A stretch of 64,000 bases of DNA from Nicotiana tabacum (GCF_000715075.1 NC_134087.1:155297436-155361435); one strand, 5' to 3'; positions 45,694 through 60,392 are shown, counted from the stretch's first letter. Program-made: numbers and translations. Notes: a model not told the origin generated them from the letters alone.

Positions 45694-46870
45694 GTTGTAC
45701 CAGGCTCACCCAAGAACTATCGACAATGGGGTAGACTACCCCGACATCCAACCACTTGATGATTTCTTTCTTTACCATCTCTTGCATGGACGGGTTCAAT
45801 CGTCGTTGATGTTCCACACTTGGTTTCGTCTCACTCTCCAATTGGATCTTGTGTTTGCAAATTCCAAGGGGAATCCCTCGAATATCCGCAATTGTCCATC
45901 CAATAGCTTTCCTATGCTCCTTCAAGACTTCCAACAATTGTTCTACCTGCACATCATTCAACAAAGAAGAAACGATTACCGGTAAAGTATCATTTGAGCC
46001 AAGAAATTTATACCTCAAGTGTGGTGGAAGTGGTTTGAGCTCTAGTTACGGTGGCTCAATAATAGAAGGCTTTGCGGGAGGAGTGGCTCTATTCTCCAAG
46101 TCGAGAGAGAGCTTCTTTGGAGCATAAGTGTAGGACCCAAGCCCCTCCAATGCATTTACCGATTCCATATATCCTTCCATATCTTCACCATCAAAGTTCA
46201 CCAAAATAGCCGCCAACGCCTCACCTAGGCATTGTTCTTCCATCTTCATTTCAACCGCATCTTCCACTTCATCAACAAAATCAATCACCGAGATACTCTT
46301 ATATTCATGTGGTAGTTTCATACCCTTGATTTCTTGGAATGTGACCTTTTCATCATTCACACGAAATTTGATCTCATTCCGTTCCGAATCCATTTGTGCT
46401 CTTCTTCTGGCTAGGAATGGTCTCCCCAAAATGATAGGGATCTCTTTGTCAACCGCACAATCAAGAATTACGAAATCGGCGGGTAAATGAAACTTTCCCA
46501 CTTTAACAAGTACATCATCAACAATTCCCACCGGTCTCTTTATGGAACGATCGGCCATTTGCAATCTCATACTTGTAGGCCTTGGCATACCTAACCCTGT
46601 CTGCTTGTAAATGGCAAGAGGCATCAAGTTGATGCTAGCCCCATTATCATAAAGGGCTCTTGCAAAATCATGTGGCCCAATAGTACAAGGAATGGTGAAA
46701 GCTCCCGGGTCTTCTTTCTTTTGAACGGTAGATGTTGCAATGATAGAACTAACCCGGTGAGTCACATTCACCACTTCATTTTTGGTGGTTATCTTCTTGG
46801 TGATCAAATCTTTTAAATATTTAGCAAAACCCGACATCTCTTGAAATGCTTCCACAAATGGAATATTCAC
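45694..46870 (-). pseudogene. Athila protease and pol N-terminal part
   Basis: 274-codon frame: GFAKYLKDLITKKITTKNEV, protease core ARALYDNGASINLMPLAIYK (active-site Asp-Asn-Gly-Ala), VILDCAVDKEIPIILGRPFL, then a TAA at 46046 and continuing in frame (LPVIVSSLLNDVQVEQLLEV, KEHRKAIGWTIADIRGIPLG). A frameshift near 45685 separates it from RT. The catalytic Asp and Gly are present. Confidence 0.85.
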
Positions 46871-46992
46871 CGATAATTGCTTGAGAATGTCATAGAACCT
46901 TTCGAGTTTGCTATCAATAACCTTCCTAGCAAGTCTTTGAGAGAATGGAGGAGGAGGTCTAGGAATAGGTGGCAGAGTTTTTGGTGTCTCTT

Positions 46993-48498
46993 TTACCTTT
47001 TCTTTACCTCGTCCCGATTTTTTTGTTGCACTTTAAACTCTTTCGGAACCTTTTCAACTTCAACAACCCTTGGATCATCAACCTCAACTTCATGTTTGGA
47101 CTCTTCAACTTCAACCACTTGTTCACTCCCTCCTTGTAGTACCTTCCCACTCCGAGTAGTAATCACCATGACATGAGAAGTTGGACCACTCCCACTACCC
47201 TTGGGGTTCGCAATTGTGTCACTTGGAAGTGTCCTTTTTTGCTTCGGATTTTGTTCCCTAGAGAGGTCTCTCATTTGCATCTCCAATTTTTGAATGGATG
47301 CAGTATGAGAACCAACAAGCTCGGTCATATTCCTCATAGAAGTGTCGGACTTCTCTTGATTTTGCAATACCCATTCAAGCACGTCTTCCAAGTTAGACTC
47401 ACTTGAGGAACCTTGATTTGAATATTGACCCTTTGTTGGAACATAGGGGTTTGAGCTCCGATTTGGGAAGTTGTTGTTGTTGTTCCAATTACATTGATTT
47501 GAGCCGCCTTGGTCATTTCTCCATTGTTGGCTGCCTTTCCCTTGTGGGTGAGGCCTCCATTGATTTTGTTGTCCTTGACCTTGGTGTTGTTGCCTTTGAT
47601 GGCCACCTTGCGAGTTGTTGACATAGTTTGCCTCCTCAAAGTCCTCATTTGATAAGGGTTGCACATCTTCCACCACATTTACTTTCTTCGTCTGGATTTC
47701 TGTGAACATTTTTGTCAACACATTGACATTTATGGCAAGCCCTGCAATCACTTAATCCATTTCTTAGTTTTCCTTGATCATGGTGGTCAAGGAAGGAGAC
47801 CCATATGCAATTCCACTTGTGGTGTCCTTTGAGTGCCATGCTTGATTATGCTTCGCCATTTTGTCAAGTATTTGTATGACCCTTGCGAATAATTTGTCCA
47901 TGAAAGATCCGTCAGCTGCATTTTTAGCTATAGATTGGTTCATAGGATCCAAGCCCATGTAGAATTTTTCCAACAAGATAGAATCCGGAAAATCATGGTT
48001 GGGAAACCTCACCAAGTATAACTTGAACTGATCCCATGCCTCATGTAGATGTTCTCCCAGTACTTTCTTGAAAAAGAATATTTTATCCCGGAGCTCAGAA
48101 TTCTTACTTTGCGGGAACCATTTAGCTAAGAATGCCCGGACAAGTTCAGGCCAAGAATGAATGGAGTTTGGTGGCATATTCTGAAGTCATTTCCTTGCGT
48201 CCCCAGCTAGTGAGTAATTGAAGCACCTCAACCTTAAAGCATTATCCAAGACGTTGTTCTGCTTATGCATCGTACACATGCCCAAGAAGTTTCTAAGATG
48301 TTGTGTCGGATCATTATCAGTGGAATTCCTGAAAAACCCCTCCGCTTTGAGCATAAGGATTAAACCATGTTCCACCTTGAAAGTTTCAGCTCCAACGGCC
48401 GGAGGTACAATAGCATTTGTATACTCAATATACTCCTCTATGTCCGCAAAAGGATTTTCTTCCATTTCCGCCTCCATTTCTTCTTCATATTCGGCCAT
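46993..48498 (-). pseudogene. Athila gag, broken
   Basis: ATG at 48498 (MAEYEEEMEAEMEENPFADI). One frame through capsid (AEGFFRNSTDNDPTQHLRNF, LRCFNYSLAGDARK, then TGA at 48184; SIHSWPELVRAFLAKWFPQS, LLEKFYMGLDPMNQSIAKNA, then TAA at 47764 and another TAA shortly after) and a Gln/Asn-rich C-terminal part (QRQQHQGQGQQNQW, NWNNNNNFPNRSSN, LQNQEKSDTSMRNMTELVGS). Ends at 46993. The stops sit where the family has Trp or Gln codons. Capsid protein of the element; no zinc knuckle seen. Confidence 0.85.
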
Positions 48499-48595
48499 GT
48501 TTTCCTATCAACACCAAGCAAAACAAGCAAAGTGTGATAGAATAGACTAAGATGTAAAGTAAAGCACACACTGATTAGTAATTTCAAAATCGTAT

Positions 48596-48613
48596 TCCCC
48601 AGCAACGATGCCA
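48596..48613 (-). other. Athila primer binding site, tRNA-Asp type
   Basis: On the minus strand TGGCATCGTTGCTGGGGA, five bases inside the 5' LTR end; the Athila consensus is TGGCGCCGTTGCCGGGGA (tRNA-Asp). Two positions differ, both C-to-T or G-to-A type changes. Confidence 0.8.
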
Positions 48614-48618
48614 AAATT

Positions 48619-50547
<1,929 letters not shown>

Positions 50548-53518
50548 AGGGTTAAAAAGTGATTATTCTTCTTTGTCGTTTCTAGTTTTGGCTTAGTTTT
50601 TCTAGAACAAGAGAGAAGATATATAGAGAAAAATTCTCATTGTTCTTTCAATTTGTTTTCATTTTCGATTGCTTTTTCAAAAAAGTAAAATCAAAAAATA
50701 TATAGTCCGTCCTTTCTTTCTAGGCTGGAAGCTATTTGAAAATGGTGCTCGATTGAGAGTTGCTGAGTTTGTTGTTGTCCAAGCTTCTGATTTCTACTCG
50801 ATTCTGTTGCTGTTGGGATTAATATTAGGTTCTGGATTTCATTTGTAATTAGCGTTTAAGCAAAGTAAATCGGAGTGTTACTGATCCCAGGTTCATTTCT
50901 TCTCCATTTTTCATTGATCGTGATTTGGTGTCATGTGTTCATTTCTGTCACGATTTTGTTTTTAAAACCATGAAAGTCAATACTCGTTTTCTTTTGGTTA
51001 ACTACTGAGCCCTTTGGGCCTTGATTCAGGTCTGCCTGTGTTTCTTGTTGGTTCTATGCTGGATAACTTTTTGTATGCATTGATACAGTGGCTTCAGTTG
51101 TACAAACTCGTCCGTTTATTTTGTTAAATTCAAGAACTGAAATAGATTCGTGAAACTTTTAAGTTTGAAGCCTGCTTGTTTGATCATTTATGTTGGTTTT
51201 AGCTGAAGTTTGAGCATTAAGTAATTGATGTGCTAGGTTCATTTTTGAATTAGTGAGTCGACATACATTCAGTTTCGTCTCTAAGGCCACAAGGGTTGAG
51301 GTTCATGTTTCCAACAGTTATTTCTGCCCTTGAGCTTATTAAAACAGAATTTAACATAAGTTGCTAATGCAGTTTTGCTCAATGCCCTGTAATTTTGAAT
51401 TTGGCTAAGAATGAACCAAGGAGTTTGACCCAAGTTGAGTTGTAGAATGCCTAAGTAGCTCTTTTGATGGGTTTGATTCATGTTTTGGTTTTGTCGTTGC
51501 TAATTCTGATCCTTAACCTCTTCAGATGTTGTTTTGTTGTTTTTTTTGGTTTTACCAATTATTTGGTTGGGTTCTGAAAGTATGCTGCTTTGATGTATAA
51601 ACTAGTACTCATTTTCCTTCGACTATTCGACTATGACTTGAACAATAGGGACAGAACAATACTCATTCTAATTCTCCAAGTTTCTCCATGTTTGAAAATC
51701 TTCCTTCACTTTCATGACAGCCTTTATCTTTTAGGTTACTTGGTTTAATCGAACCAGAGGAGTAAGTAGGCCACACAAGTGAATGTCCATGTTCACGAAA
51801 GTCCTGCCTAGGCAGTCTGGGTGCTTTGACGTGAATCCTTCATCATTATTTTTCAAGTTCGTCATATTTAAATGTCATTAGAAGGTACCACTGGTGTCAT
51901 GAAGTTTGAGAGTTTTTATATCTTGAAATGAGAACTCGAGTTGAAGTTTTTCTCCTGTTTCTTTTTTTCGACAATCACTTAGTGAAATGCCTTGTGAAGG
52001 TTCTATGAGCTTTCTTAATTAACATTTGGATCAACCGAACTGCTTCAATGTCCTGTAAATTGACGAGTAAGCATATTGTTACTTAGGTGAACCAAAGTTG
52101 ACCATGATGAATTTAACATGATTAAGTTAATGAGGGGTTGAGGCGAGAATCCAAAGTTAGAGTGCAGCATTGCCTAGCCAGTATGAGTTTTTTAATTGAA
52201 ATTAGTTTAATATTTGTTCATGTTCAGTTAGCATGCCAAATTATGTAATTTGACATCATGGCATAGAGATATGTTCGCGTGGCTTATTTGTTGAGTTTGC
52301 TGGGATTATCTTTTTCTTTCAGTTTGTATAGTCTGGATAATTACTTTGTTTAATATTCATTTGAATGGTTGTTTTGTCATGAGAATGGGGGCATAACCAG
52401 CCCATTATTTCCATGTTTAGGAATTGGGCTCGGCCAAATACATGAAATGAAGTTAAAAGAAGATGAGCATGAAACGAGTTTTATTTACTTTAGTTAATTT
52501 TATTTCTATTTTCATAATCGTCATAACTACGGGTACGGTTCCCGTAACGTAGTTGTGACACCTAATTCAATTAGTTTTAACATGAATATCTATAGTTCAT
52601 TTAATTGAATACTTTGGAGGCGTGCCATTCATACGTTTGAATCATATAGCCTATGGCCCTCATATTTATAACTTAGACACTAAAAAATGAATCTCGTAGT
52701 TTGCTTTAGGCACGTAATTAAATTATTACAACTACGGGTACGGTTCCCGTGACGTGGTTGTGATACTTAGGTTTTTAAAAATTAGATATGTAGGAATATC
52801 TTTAGTTTGCCTTCAAAAAATATATACAAACCTTTTCTTTTGAATAAATTGAGGTGCGTCATACGCAAATAAATTCCATAACATATGGCTCTCACATAAA
52901 TACAAAAAATAGGTACAAAAAATGCCTTGAACTTTTGTAGTTTGCTTTAGGCCCATTTAATTAAATAATTGTCATAGTTGTGGGTACGGTTCCCGTGACG
53001 TGGTCGTGATATTTAGTTTCTAAAAATCCGAGGGTACATTTATGTGACCCGGTCACAATTTAATCTTGTTTAAAAAATAATCACGTTGTGGATCGTGGGT
53101 ACGGTTCTCGTGACATGATTTGCAATGTGTAATCAAATAATCAGTTGTATAGCAATTGGATTATTAAAAGCGGTTTAAAAGGCATAAAAATGCACATAGG
53201 TTTCAAAGATGTTTCAAAATTAGATAAATAGGCCATTAATAATAGTTGAGCGACCATGCTAAAACCACAAAACCCGAGAATGCCTAACACCTTCTCCCGG
53301 GTTAGCAGAATTTCTTACCTGGATTTTTGTGTCGCGGACTGTAAAACAGAGTCAATCTTTCCTCGATTCGGGATTTTAAAACCGGTGACTTGGGACACCA
53401 TAAATTATCTCAAGTGGTGACTCTAAATTTTAATAAAGATAATCCCGTTTCGATTGTCACTTAAATTGGAAAAATCTCCCTTATACCCTTCCGGGGGTAG
53501 GAAAAAGGAGGTGTGACA
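50548..53518 (+). repeat. Ogre 5' LTR, second part
   Basis: Continues from the Athila right end to gtgtgaca at 53518. It contains four copies of a palindromic motif (see 52530-53120). Frames here have no family signature. Confidence 0.8.
52530..53122 (+). repeat. Four dispersed palindromic motifs in the Ogre LTR
   Basis: acgggtacggttcccgt followed by aacgtagttgtga or gacgtggttgtga, at about 52533, 52734, 52983 (gtgggtacggttcccgtgacg) and 53096 (gtgggtacggttctcgtgac). The core acggg-N7-cccgt can form a hairpin. Each copy is set in a locally duplicated block (nearby repeats of ...tttgctttaggc... and ...atatggctctca...). Confidence 0.8.
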
Positions 53519-53522
53519 ACTC

Positions 53523-53548
53523 TGGCGACTCTGCTGGGGATCGAACCC
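53523..53548 (+). other. Ogre primer binding site, tRNA-Arg type, extended
   Basis: tggcgactctgctgggga at 53523-53540, four bases after the LTR, matches the reported Ogre tRNA-Arg PBS. The complementarity appears to extend through tcgaaccc to 53548, which reads as the T-arm side of a tRNA (ggttcgatcccc on the opposite strand). Confidence 0.75.
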
Positions 53549-54509
53549 AGAATCTCTGGTTCAGAGTTCAAGAATTTGAGCTTAGAATAATTATTATATT
53601 TGGCTTTATTTATTATCTGGTTTTATTACATTTTTGGTCCTAATGTGCTAAATGTCGCTTTCTACCGCTTTGATATTATCTGAACTGTATATAAACTACT
53701 ACGAAACCCTTCTCTTCTCATCTTCGGGGATGTGCATGTTGGCATGACTCCTTTTCTGTTAGTGTCATACCTTAAATTAGCAAGAGGCTCGGACAAGTTA
53801 CAAAGCCGGATGGCCTTTTGGTTCCCGGTACGTAGCCCTCCCTCGGCTCGAGTTGTCCGCTTGGGTACACAAGTTTAGAACAACATACCCACGTTTTGAA
53901 CTTAGAATAACTCAGCCTCATGCTGGATCCCTATTAGTAACGCTTGTTTGCATCATATGCATTTGACTTTGGGGACTCAACAAAGGGGTTGGGTCCGTCT
54001 AGGACAGGCGTACCCGAAAATAAAAGACCAACCTGATGCATTTTTATGTGCTACCTGTGCATTTAATTTGTTTAAAAATCATTTCAAAGTGTTTTTATTT
54101 TTTCAGTTGTGTCAAAATTGGCCGAACTACGCGGGTTTGATTCTCACCGGATGTGGGATACGTAGGCAACCCTCATGGGGTCCAGGCCCGCTTTTTGAAA
54201 ATTTTGAAAAATATATGAAGTGTCGTCGTAAAGTGAGTGATGCCGTTCTTGTCTAAATAGCCGAATGTCCCAACGGGACGCCAGAAGGTTGTTTTTGCAA
54301 GAATAGCCGCTGATTGTGTTTTGTCAAATTTTGGCCACCTAGCGAGCACAACCCTAAAAACTTCCATTTCAAAATGTTGAAGGGCCGCATTCGCCAAATA
54401 GCCCTGATTTCTTGATTTTTGCAAAAAAATAACCCCTTTTGTTAGTTTTTCAAATGAGATTTATTTTGTGTGTAAACCGATCACCCTAATCTAAATGTGC
54501 AGAATAAGC
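53549..54509 (+). other. Ogre untranslated leader
   Basis: No coding signature. A 102-codon frame at 53948-54256 lacks family features. The leader separates the PBS from the first ORF, as is usual for Ogre. Confidence 0.5.
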
Positions 54510-56440
54510 ATGAGTCAAAACTTGCCAATGAAAGTCATGACCAAGATTCCTTTGGAACTGTACATGTGGTAGGAAGATCTGGGAAAATTGGGACGAGATA
54601 TGGTCAACCAGTACTTGGGGGGTCTCACCGGGTTATTGAAGATCAGGCCTAGAGGAGATATAATAAAAGCATTGGTTACATTCTGGGATCTAGCCCACAA
54701 CGTGTTTCATTTCTCGGACTTTAAACTCACACCCACTTTAGAAGAGATAGCTGGTTATGTTGGGAGTACCGAAGCTTTGAGACATAAATACTTGGTTGCC
54801 CCGAGAGCCGTCACCCCTCACAAGTTTTTTGCTTTGCTAAAAATAAGCAGGGGGGTCCAATATGCAGATTTGGTAGTTGGGTTTTCTACTCCACAGTTCA
54901 TATATCAGCGGTACGGATACATACGGGGATTCGAAAACCCGGAGAGCAAAAGGAAACAACTAAAATGGGAAGAGCATAGATGCTTCACCTTCATGGTAGT
55001 ATTTTTAGGAATATCGATGTACGAGTAGCCGGGATCGTCAACACTTTGCTTACCCAGGCCAAAAGCACCCTCGCACCCATGATAGTGTCTGAAATATTCC
55101 GAGCTCTCACAGCCTGCAAAGCCGGAGTAGACTTTTTCGAAGGGTGTAACTTGTTGCTACAAATGTAGATGACTGAGCATCTATGTCATTGTCCCCAGTA
55201 CATGAACCATGGGTCAACGGGGAAAAGCTTCATATAGGAGTTTTATACAAGGGTCGATGGGTTCAACATGCCAGAAGGGGTCGCAGAATGGATATCTTGC
55301 CTCCGCTCTGTCACTGCCAATAAAATAGAATGGAAGTTGGGTTGGCTTCCTACTGATGAAATCATATACATGCCTGCTACCGGTCCTCACTTCCTCTTGA
55401 TGGGTCTCATAAGTATACAACCTTACGCCCCCTACCAGGTTTTGAGACAGCTGGGGAGATGTCAAATAGTTTCAAAGGATGAAGACCTTAGTACTCAGGT
55501 AGTCGAGATCAATTCTGATGGTCAGTCTCATGAAGCGACAGTTCGCTAGATCTAGAGTGAGTGTCAGTACTTGACAGCAAACACCCAAATGCGTGATCTA
55601 TCCAAGGGTGAAGTCTCGCCCGGTTACCTCGCATGGTACAAAAGAAGTGTTGAGTTTGGAAGACCAGCCAAAAGACCCCATCTTTAAGAATTTGTCGAAG
55701 CATCATAGGAACAATGAGATTGGTTGGCCAAAGAAAATGAGTATAGGGCCACCATAAGCAAGCTGGAAAAGCAAGTTAGAGATCTTCAATTTGAGAATGG
55801 TTTGCAAGCCGCTACGGATGACGGTGAAAAGAAAAAGCTAGAAAAAGAAAATGAGGCCCTCCGAGCCCAAATTCAGGAAATGAAAAAGCAACCAAAAACC
55901 CCGCTAGAAGTGCAAAAGATGAAAAACTTATAAGTAGCCTTAGGCAGAAAGTGGGTGAATATGGTTTTGATCTGAACAAGGCCGAGGGCGAACTGGCAAG
56001 GGCTCAAACAAAATTGTCCAAGAATGCAGAGGAACGAGCATGCTTGGTTTAACAGTTAAAAGAGAAATATGACAATGGAGTCATGGGGTTGAAGAAAAGA
56101 TCATCGTCCTTGAGAACAAAATGACCAAGCAGGTAAAAGATTTCAAAGCAGAAAGGGAACGGTGCTATACACTGATGTCACAGCTAGAGAAAGACTTGCA
56201 GCAGCTTCAAGAGCAATATCACACAGCTGAACAAGTTTTGGATGTCAGATCTCAGTAGATCGGACGGTTGTTACAGGAGAAGGGTATTATTAGGGAACGG
56301 GTCAGGAGAATTGCGGACTACATTGTGATGAAGTGTAATGAGTGTGAAGACATGACCAGATCCACGTTCTTTGCTTCAGTTATGATTTTTGTCCAATAGA
56401 TCATGGATGACTTGTTTCGCCTCCAAGAAGACATGGCGCA
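54510..56440 (+). pseudogene. Ogre ORF1 (ORF upstream of gag), broken
   Basis: From ATG 54510 (MSQNLPMKVMTKIPLELYMW, then TAG). Conserved pieces: GDIIKALVTFWDLAHNVFHF, FKLTPTLEEIAGYVG, then frameshifts near 55020 and 55190, EWKLGWLPTDEIIYMPATGP (55331-55390), and a coiled-coil C-terminal part (SKLEKQVRDLQFENGL, KKLEKENEALRAQIQEMKK, 55757-55893; more coil to about 56290). This large extra ORF of unknown function (DUF7745-like N-terminal part) is diagnostic of Ogre/TatIV-V elements. At least three frameshifts and several stops. Confidence 0.75.
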
Positions 56441-57164
56441 AGGGCCCGCAGCAAGGCCAACTGGAGCAGCAGTTGAAGCACTTATGTATTCTTTACTTTG
56501 TTTGTTCGAGTCTGTTTTGTTAGTTTATTTTCAAGTTTGTATTGTCAGTTTGTTAGTTCATTTCGAGTCTATATTTTTAGTTTTCTTTTGAAGTTGTTAG
56601 TCCACTCATCGAGTCTGTTAGTCTTTATATTTAAATCTGTAGGGGGAGTTGTCGTAATCAAGATGTTTTGTTTATCTTATAAAAATTTGAAAATTCAAAA
56701 AAAAATGTTTTGTTTTATTTCGAACACATTCCCAGAACTACGCTTGCTCTTATTCATACGATGTCCTGATACGTAGGCAATTCCCATAGGATTCGATCAT
56801 AACCCCGAAATGAAAAGAGGAAAAAGAGAGAGGAAAACAAGAAAAATTGTGAAAAACAAGAGAGGAAAAATGAGAGAATAAAAGGATAAAAACAAGAGTC
56901 AAGCAAGAAAAAGCAGGAATGAAAAATAGTGAGGAAAAGAAATTGCAATTAGTGAAAGCCGGGATGACGCAAGCAGCCGTTCAAATGCATAATAGAAATG
57001 GTTAACCGCTTAGGTTCATTGCATCCCCAACGTGCGGTTGCCTATCTGTAAAGCCCTTAATCGCTAACAAGTTTGTTGTTGTCATCAAGTTCAGGCAGGT
57101 GGTTAGTTTGTGTGGCATTCTGGCAGCTCACCCGTACAATACCAGGTCCAAAGACAAGTTGATC
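56441..57164 (+). other. Ogre spacer between ORF1 and gag
   Basis: AT/pyrimidine-rich (56470-56640), then an A/G-rich tract (56800-56950). The 92-codon frame at 56498 is low-complexity. No element or gene recognised. Confidence 0.45.
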
Positions 57165-58910
57165 ATGGCTAACCAAGAACTGGATGCAAGTGTTATTGAT
57201 CTGTCAAGAGAGGGGGAAGAGTATGATATTAATCTGAAAGAGGAGTTATATAAGTTGAAACACCAGATGGCAGAGATGTACCAGGCATGGTTGAAAGGGC
57301 ATCCACCACCATCATACCCCGCCAACCCTGCTTTCTTCCTGCCGCTGGCTTAATCCTAAGAACTTCCCACTGCTGATTCATCTCCAGGCTTCCCTATTTA
57401 CCACCACTACCAAGGAACCACTTTCCAAACCCCATAAGCACCACCACCTAAACCAGTCCCATACCCTACTCTACCAGCCACCCCTATTTTTGTGGCACCC
57501 CCACCCACTACACTCCATTGATCCTCTAGTGAGCCCTTATTCCAGAACCGGGATAACCAATACTATCCCCCGGAGCCCACTTTCAAGGCCCCAGAGCATT
57601 ACTCTTATACTCCTCGTTTCGACCTCTCTATCGAGACTGAGAAACCACCTAAAACCCTAGAGCAGGAGGATATGTTTAGGAAGGTAAGAAGCCTCGAGCA
57701 GTCATTCAGAAACATGCAGGGATTGGGAGGCCAGGTGACATAGCCTATAAGGATTTGTGTCTATTTCCCGATGTTCAACTGCCGGTGGGATTCAAGATGC
57801 CTAAATTTGATCTATATGATGGGCACAGAGACCCGGTGGCCCACTTGAGGGTATTCTACAGTAGAATGAGAGGAGCTAGTGGGAAAGATGAGCTATTGAT
57901 GGCATACTTCGGCATTGGAGTGGCACACTCGTCAAGATCATAGCAGATGGTATACCTGGGATAATTTGGCCCAAGCATTCGCTCGTAATTTCCAGTACAA
58001 CATCGAGATTGTTCCAGATCGTTTGTCTTTGATTAAAATTGAGAAGAAGTCTAGTGAAAGTTTCAGAGAATATGGTTTTCGCTGGAGAGAACAAGTGGCA
58101 AGAGTTAACCCCCCGATGGAGGAGAGCGAAATGGTGGAATACTTTCTGCAGGCTCTGGAGCCCACTTACTTTGGCCATCTGATATCGGCCATAGGCAAGT
58201 TTTTCAACGAGGTAGTGAAGATGGGTGGCATGGTGGAAGAAGGGCTTAAGTCAAGCAAAATTATGAGCTACTCGGCCATCAAGTCAACTACCCAAGCCAT
58301 TCAAAATGGTACTGGATGAGTGATCTGAAAGAAGATGTGGCAACAGTTGAATCAGGATCATGGTTTGGACCTAGGGGCCTATCACACCATTATACCAAGC
58401 CTCGACCCCATTACCGAACCTATACCCAACCCTCATATAATCCACCCCAACACTATTTCCCATCACCAGACCCTCATATTTCTGTCCACCATGCCCAAAC
58501 ATATACTCAACCTCCTGCCTACGCACAATGGCGTGCTCCAGTCCCACAAAACACCTACCCAGCTCCACAAAATGCTTGCCCACCCCCACGAGCCTACCAA
58601 ACCCTGCTGGCCCAGATTTCTGACCTAATCCAGCATTCAAAAATGAAAGGTTGCAGCAGAAGAAAACTTTCACCCTGTTGGGGGAGTCTTATACCAGTTT
58701 GTTCCATAGATTGAGGCAGTTGGATATGCCGAGGCCAATTGAGTCGAAATTGCCAAACCCTCCTCCAAAGAATTTTGATTACTCCGTAAGCTGTGAATAT
58801 TGTTCTGGTACTCTGGGACATGATACGGAGAAGTGTTGACACTTGAAAAATGCCATCCAGGAGCTCATTGACACAAACCGGATTGAAGTCCAAAATCAGA
58901 GGCACCCAAC
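57165..58910 (+). pseudogene. Ogre gag, broken
   Basis: Starts near ATG 57165 (MANQELDASVIDLSREGEEY), then a Pro-rich linker with stops, then the capsid core in several frames: PKFDLYDGHRDPVAHLRVFY (57800-57860), YTWDNLAQAFARNFQYNIEI (57951-58010), KKSSESFREYGFRWREQVAR and MVEYFLQALEPTYFGHLI (58042-58190). Another Pro/Tyr/Gln-rich linker follows, then zinc knuckle CEYCSGTLGHDTEKC (58791-58835). Frameshifts near 57750, 57915 and 58640. Confidence 0.85.
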
Positions 58911-60392
58911 ATCAACCAGAACCCATTTCCAGCCCATCAGGAAACAAACATGATCGAGATAATACACAAGGGAGGGGGATCCCAAGAAGCCTTCACAATC
59001 CGGCATGATGATTCGGTCCAGTGAGGTCAAGTCAATGGAAAAAACAATGGTTGAAGGATCAGTGAACAAGTTGAGCATGACAAATGGCGAACCATCTATG
59101 GTAGTTAAGAAAAGATCTCCAAGTGATATTGTATCAAAGCGAGAAAAGTCAAAAGTGGTTGTGTCAGGGTTGGCAAACAAGCTTGTCATAATTGTAGAGG
59201 GTGCCTGTACAGATCCTGTCATCATCAAGCCTGTAACCCAGTTGCCGGTAATCAACAACAAGGCTATCCCATAGAACTATGAATGAGTGATAGTGACCTA
59301 TAAGGGAAAGGAGGTGAAAGAAGAAGTCAATGAGGCCCAAGGATTAACTCGTTCGGGGAAATGCTTTGCCCCAAAATAGTTAAGGAAAGCTAAAATATCC
59401 AGAGAGAATCCAGTCCTAGTAAAGAAAGCAGTCACTAAAGAAGAGGCGGAGGATTTTCTGAGAAAAATTAAGGTACAAGATTATTCTATTGTGGAGTAGT
59501 TGAAAAAGACGCCCGCTCAGATTTCCTTGCTGTCATTGTTAATCCACTTGGATGAGCATCGTCGGTCCCTGATGAAAATTCTGAACGAAGCTCATGTTCC
59601 TGACAAAATTTCAGTGAACCATCTGGAAAAAATCGCGAGGTGAACAGGGTCACTTTCTCTGATGATGAGTTGCCTGTGGAAGGTACTGAACACATCAAAG
59701 CTCTCTATCTTACGGTAAAATATGAAGATTCTGTGGTTACCAGGGTGTTAGTTGACAATGGTTCCAGTGCAAACATTTGCCCCCTCTCTACTTTGAACAA
59801 GTTGAAAGTTGATGATGAGAGGATTTACAAGAACAACATTTGTATTCGAGGTTTTGACGGTGGAGGGAAAGACTCGATTGGTGATATAGTGCTTGAATTG
59901 ACAATAGGACCGGTGGAATTCACCATGGAGTTCCAGGTGCTGGACGTAGTCATCTCTTACAATTTGCTGTTAGGTCGACCTTGGATTCATGCCGCCAAAG
60001 CAGTCCCGTCCACTCTACACCAGATGGTCAAGTTCGAATGGGATAGACAGGAGATCGCCGTGCATTGTGAAGATAACTTATGTGCTCATAGTGATGCATC
60101 TGTCCCGTTTATTGAGGCTGAAGATGATAAAGGGCCTTGGGTCTATCAAGTTTTTGAAACAGTGTCGGTCAAGAAGGTTCCAGAGGGGAAATGTGTTCCA
60201 ACTCCAAAGATAACTTCTGCATCAGTTATGGTGGCCTCTGAAATGTTGAAAAATGGTTTTGTGCCAAGTAAAGGTCTGGGTGCATCCCTGAAGGGTATCA
60301 TACAGCCAATGTCCCTCCCTAAAAATTTGGGTACGTTTGGTCTTGGATTCAAACCTACAACGGCAGAGGTAAAAAGGGCTAAAAGGTTGTAA
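58911..60392 (+). pseudogene. Ogre protease region
   Basis: Linker with stops (59005-59640), then a 250-codon open frame 59640-60392: VTFSDDELPVEGTEHIKALY, active-site region TRVLVDNGSSANICPLSTL (Asp-Asn-Gly-Ser at about 59751-59762), ISYNLLLGRPWIHAAKAVPS, and a C-terminal GLGASLKGIIQP with KNLGTFGLGFKPT. The catalytic Asp and Gly are kept; the middle residue is Asn as in many Tat elements. This frame is intact and is the best-preserved Ogre domain here. Confidence 0.85.

Noticed and set aside
44659..45985. Plus-strand frames of 127-164 codons
   Set aside because: Antisense shadows of the Athila RT frame.
53521..53560. A tRNA gene suggested by the tRNA-like 3' sequence
   Set aside because: Only the 3' T-arm/acceptor part is present, directly after an LTR; it is a primer binding site.
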